Origin: Armatimonadota bacterium
GTDB taxonomy: Bacteria > Armatimonadota > Armatimonadia > Armatimonadales > Armatimonadaceae
Reading direction: 5' to 3'
Assembly (NCBI GenBank): GCA_014379275.1
Contig: JACMMA010000805.1
Span: forward strand, 1 to 5,523
DNA length: 5,523 bases
Shown here: piece by piece, positions 4,640 through 5,523 of the stretch
Layout of the letters: the number at the start of each line of letters is the position of its first letter
Numbering within the stretch: the stretch's first letter is position 1
The notes under the pieces: model-generated
Databases searched by the model: none
Seen by the model: the letters and a program-made list of their open reading frames with translations, nothing else
Told to the model about the DNA's origin: nothing
Made by a program: the position numbers and the translations under genes

Positions 4640-5523
4640 TCAATTAGCGACGATATTTACCAGTTTCCCCGGCACCACGATCACCTTGCGCACCGTCTTC
4701 CCTTGAAGGTCGGATTGCACCTTTTCCGATGCCAACGCCGCCGTTTCGCAGACCGTCGCGTCGGAATCGGCGGGGAGCGTCAGTTTCTCGCGGATCTTGC
4801 CGTTCACCTGCACCACGACCGTGACCTCCGCTTCGGCGGCGACGTTCGCGTCGTAAACCGGGAACGGTTCGCGGTACAGGAACCGACCGGCGTAGCCCAA
4901 CCTTTCGAATAGTTCGTCGGCGAGATGCGGCGCGAGGGGCGCGAGCAGTTTGCAAAGCGTTTCGGCGGCCTCGTGCGCGGCGGGGGACGTATGCCCGTGC
5001 GCGGCGACGAACTTCCGCAAGCCGTCCGCGAAAATCATCAGGGCGGACACGGCGGTGTTGAAGCCGAGCGACTCGATGTCAGAGCCGACCTTCGCGATAG
5101 CCTGATGCGTCTTGCGGCGCAACGCTTTCTCGTCCGGCGACGTGGCATCCGCGATCTTTCCTGTCCAACCCGTATCGAACCCCGGCGCGAGATCGGAAAC
5201 CGTGTCATAGACGCGCGACAGGAACCGGTACGTGCCGTTCATGCGCGTCTCGTCCCACTGGATCGTATCCTCGAACGGTGCCTCGAAACAAACATACAGG
5301 CGCAGAGAGTCCGCGCCATACTTTTCCGTGATCTCATCCGGCGTGACCGCGTTACCTTTCGACTTGGACATTTTCAACCACTGGAACTCGATCCGCACCG
5401 GGTCCTCGCGGTATGTTTCGTCCAACTGCTTCACGCGGCGGGTGGCTGGGAACGTCCCTTCGGACGCGTACCGTGCTGTCCACTCCGCGAAGTCGTAGCC
5501 GGGCAGTTCGTCGAACCGGATCG
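4640..5523 (-). CDS. leuS: Leucyl-tRNA synthetase, C-terminal part; start lies beyond the window
   Basis: This class I synthetase charges tRNA-Leu in the cytoplasm. The minus strand is open from the window end to TGA at 4642-4640. The GTG at 5434 is not the start, because the frame continues upstream as IRFDELPGYDFAEWTARYAS and on to the edge. The ATP-binding KMSKS motif is encoded at 5374-5360, followed by GNAVTPDEITEKYGADSLRLYVCFEAPFEDTIQW, which closes the catalytic domain. Next comes the helical anticodon-binding domain (YRFLSRVYD through LAPLAPHLADELFERLGY). The C-terminal domain has the family signature VVVQVNGKIREK, ending KTVRKVIVVPGKLVNIVAN. About 294 codons are present, roughly a third of the enzyme. 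The stretch just before KMSKS (FAEWTARYASEGTFP to PVRIEFQWL) is longer and less familiar than in E. coli, possibly a leucine-specific-type insertion as in Thermus. The gene converges on xerC. Confidence 0.96.
   Translation of the reverse strand, partial: IRFDELPGYDFAEWTARYASEGTFPATRRVKQLDETYREDPVRIEFQWLKMSKSKGNAVTPDEITEKYGADSLRLYVCFEAPFEDTIQWDETRMNGTYRFLSRVYDTVSDLAPGFDTGWTGKIADATSPDEKALRRKTHQAIAKVGSDIESLGFNTAVSALMIFADGLRKFVAAHGHTSPAAHEAAETLCKLLAPLAPHLADELFERLGYAGRFLYREPFPVYDANVAAEAEVTVVVQVNGKIREKLTLPADSDATVCETAALASEKVQSDLQGKTVRKVIVVPGKLVNIVAN

Noticed and set aside
4628..4912. Plus-strand open frame starting just after the palindrome
   Set aside because: It runs opposite the strongly conserved C-terminus of leuS and encodes His/Arg-rich antisense sequence.
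1..5523. tRNA, rRNA, CRISPR array, insertion sequence or riboswitch
   Set aside because: No cloverleaf, regular spaced repeats, transposase motifs or long structured leader was seen; almost all the DNA is coding and the largest gap is 76 nt.

Overview
The window is 5.5 kb of bacterial DNA, roughly 60% GC, with five complete genes and two partial ones, all tightly packed. GTG and TTG starts are used beside ATG. The gene mix (housekeeping ribE, xerC and leuS, a Uma2-family nuclease, and a DUF2993 lipoprotein) recalls environmental phyla such as Armatimonadota, or less likely Planctomycetota. This placement is a low-confidence impression from protein style only.

Layout. The + strand opens with the C-terminal end of riboflavin synthase (1-279). 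Two short genes of lower GC follow: a DUF416/YjaG-like acidic protein (302-865, TTG start with a good Shine-Dalgarno sequence) and a Uma2-family PD-(D/E)XK nuclease-like protein (871-1512), only 5 nt apart. The 76-nt gap 1513-1588 holds a 10-bp inverted repeat whose right arm runs into a perfect TATAAT. Next come an MFS drug-type transporter (1589-2869), a DUF2993 lipoprotein (2866-3642) and a XerC-type tyrosine recombinase (3642-4574). These three are joined by start/stop overlaps of 4 nt and 1 nt, so they probably form one translationally coupled operon. A perfect 24-bp G/C-rich palindrome fills most of the gap to the convergent minus-strand leuS (4640 to the window end). The N-terminal part of leuS lies outside the window.

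How the genes relate. ribE and leuS are housekeeping genes. The transporter and lipoprotein both belong to the cell envelope, and XerC acts on the chromosome, so their operon need not reflect one pathway. The DUF416/Uma2 pair is the most accessory-looking part: its GC is about 50% by hand count of sample lines, against 60-67% in flanking genes, and neither gene has a settled function.

I found no clear new defence or mobile system. The points most worth a second look are the DUF416/Uma2 pair, the palindrome lying in the signal-peptide codons of the lipoprotein, the 24-bp palindrome that lacks a T tract, and the operator-like repeat in front of the transporter.
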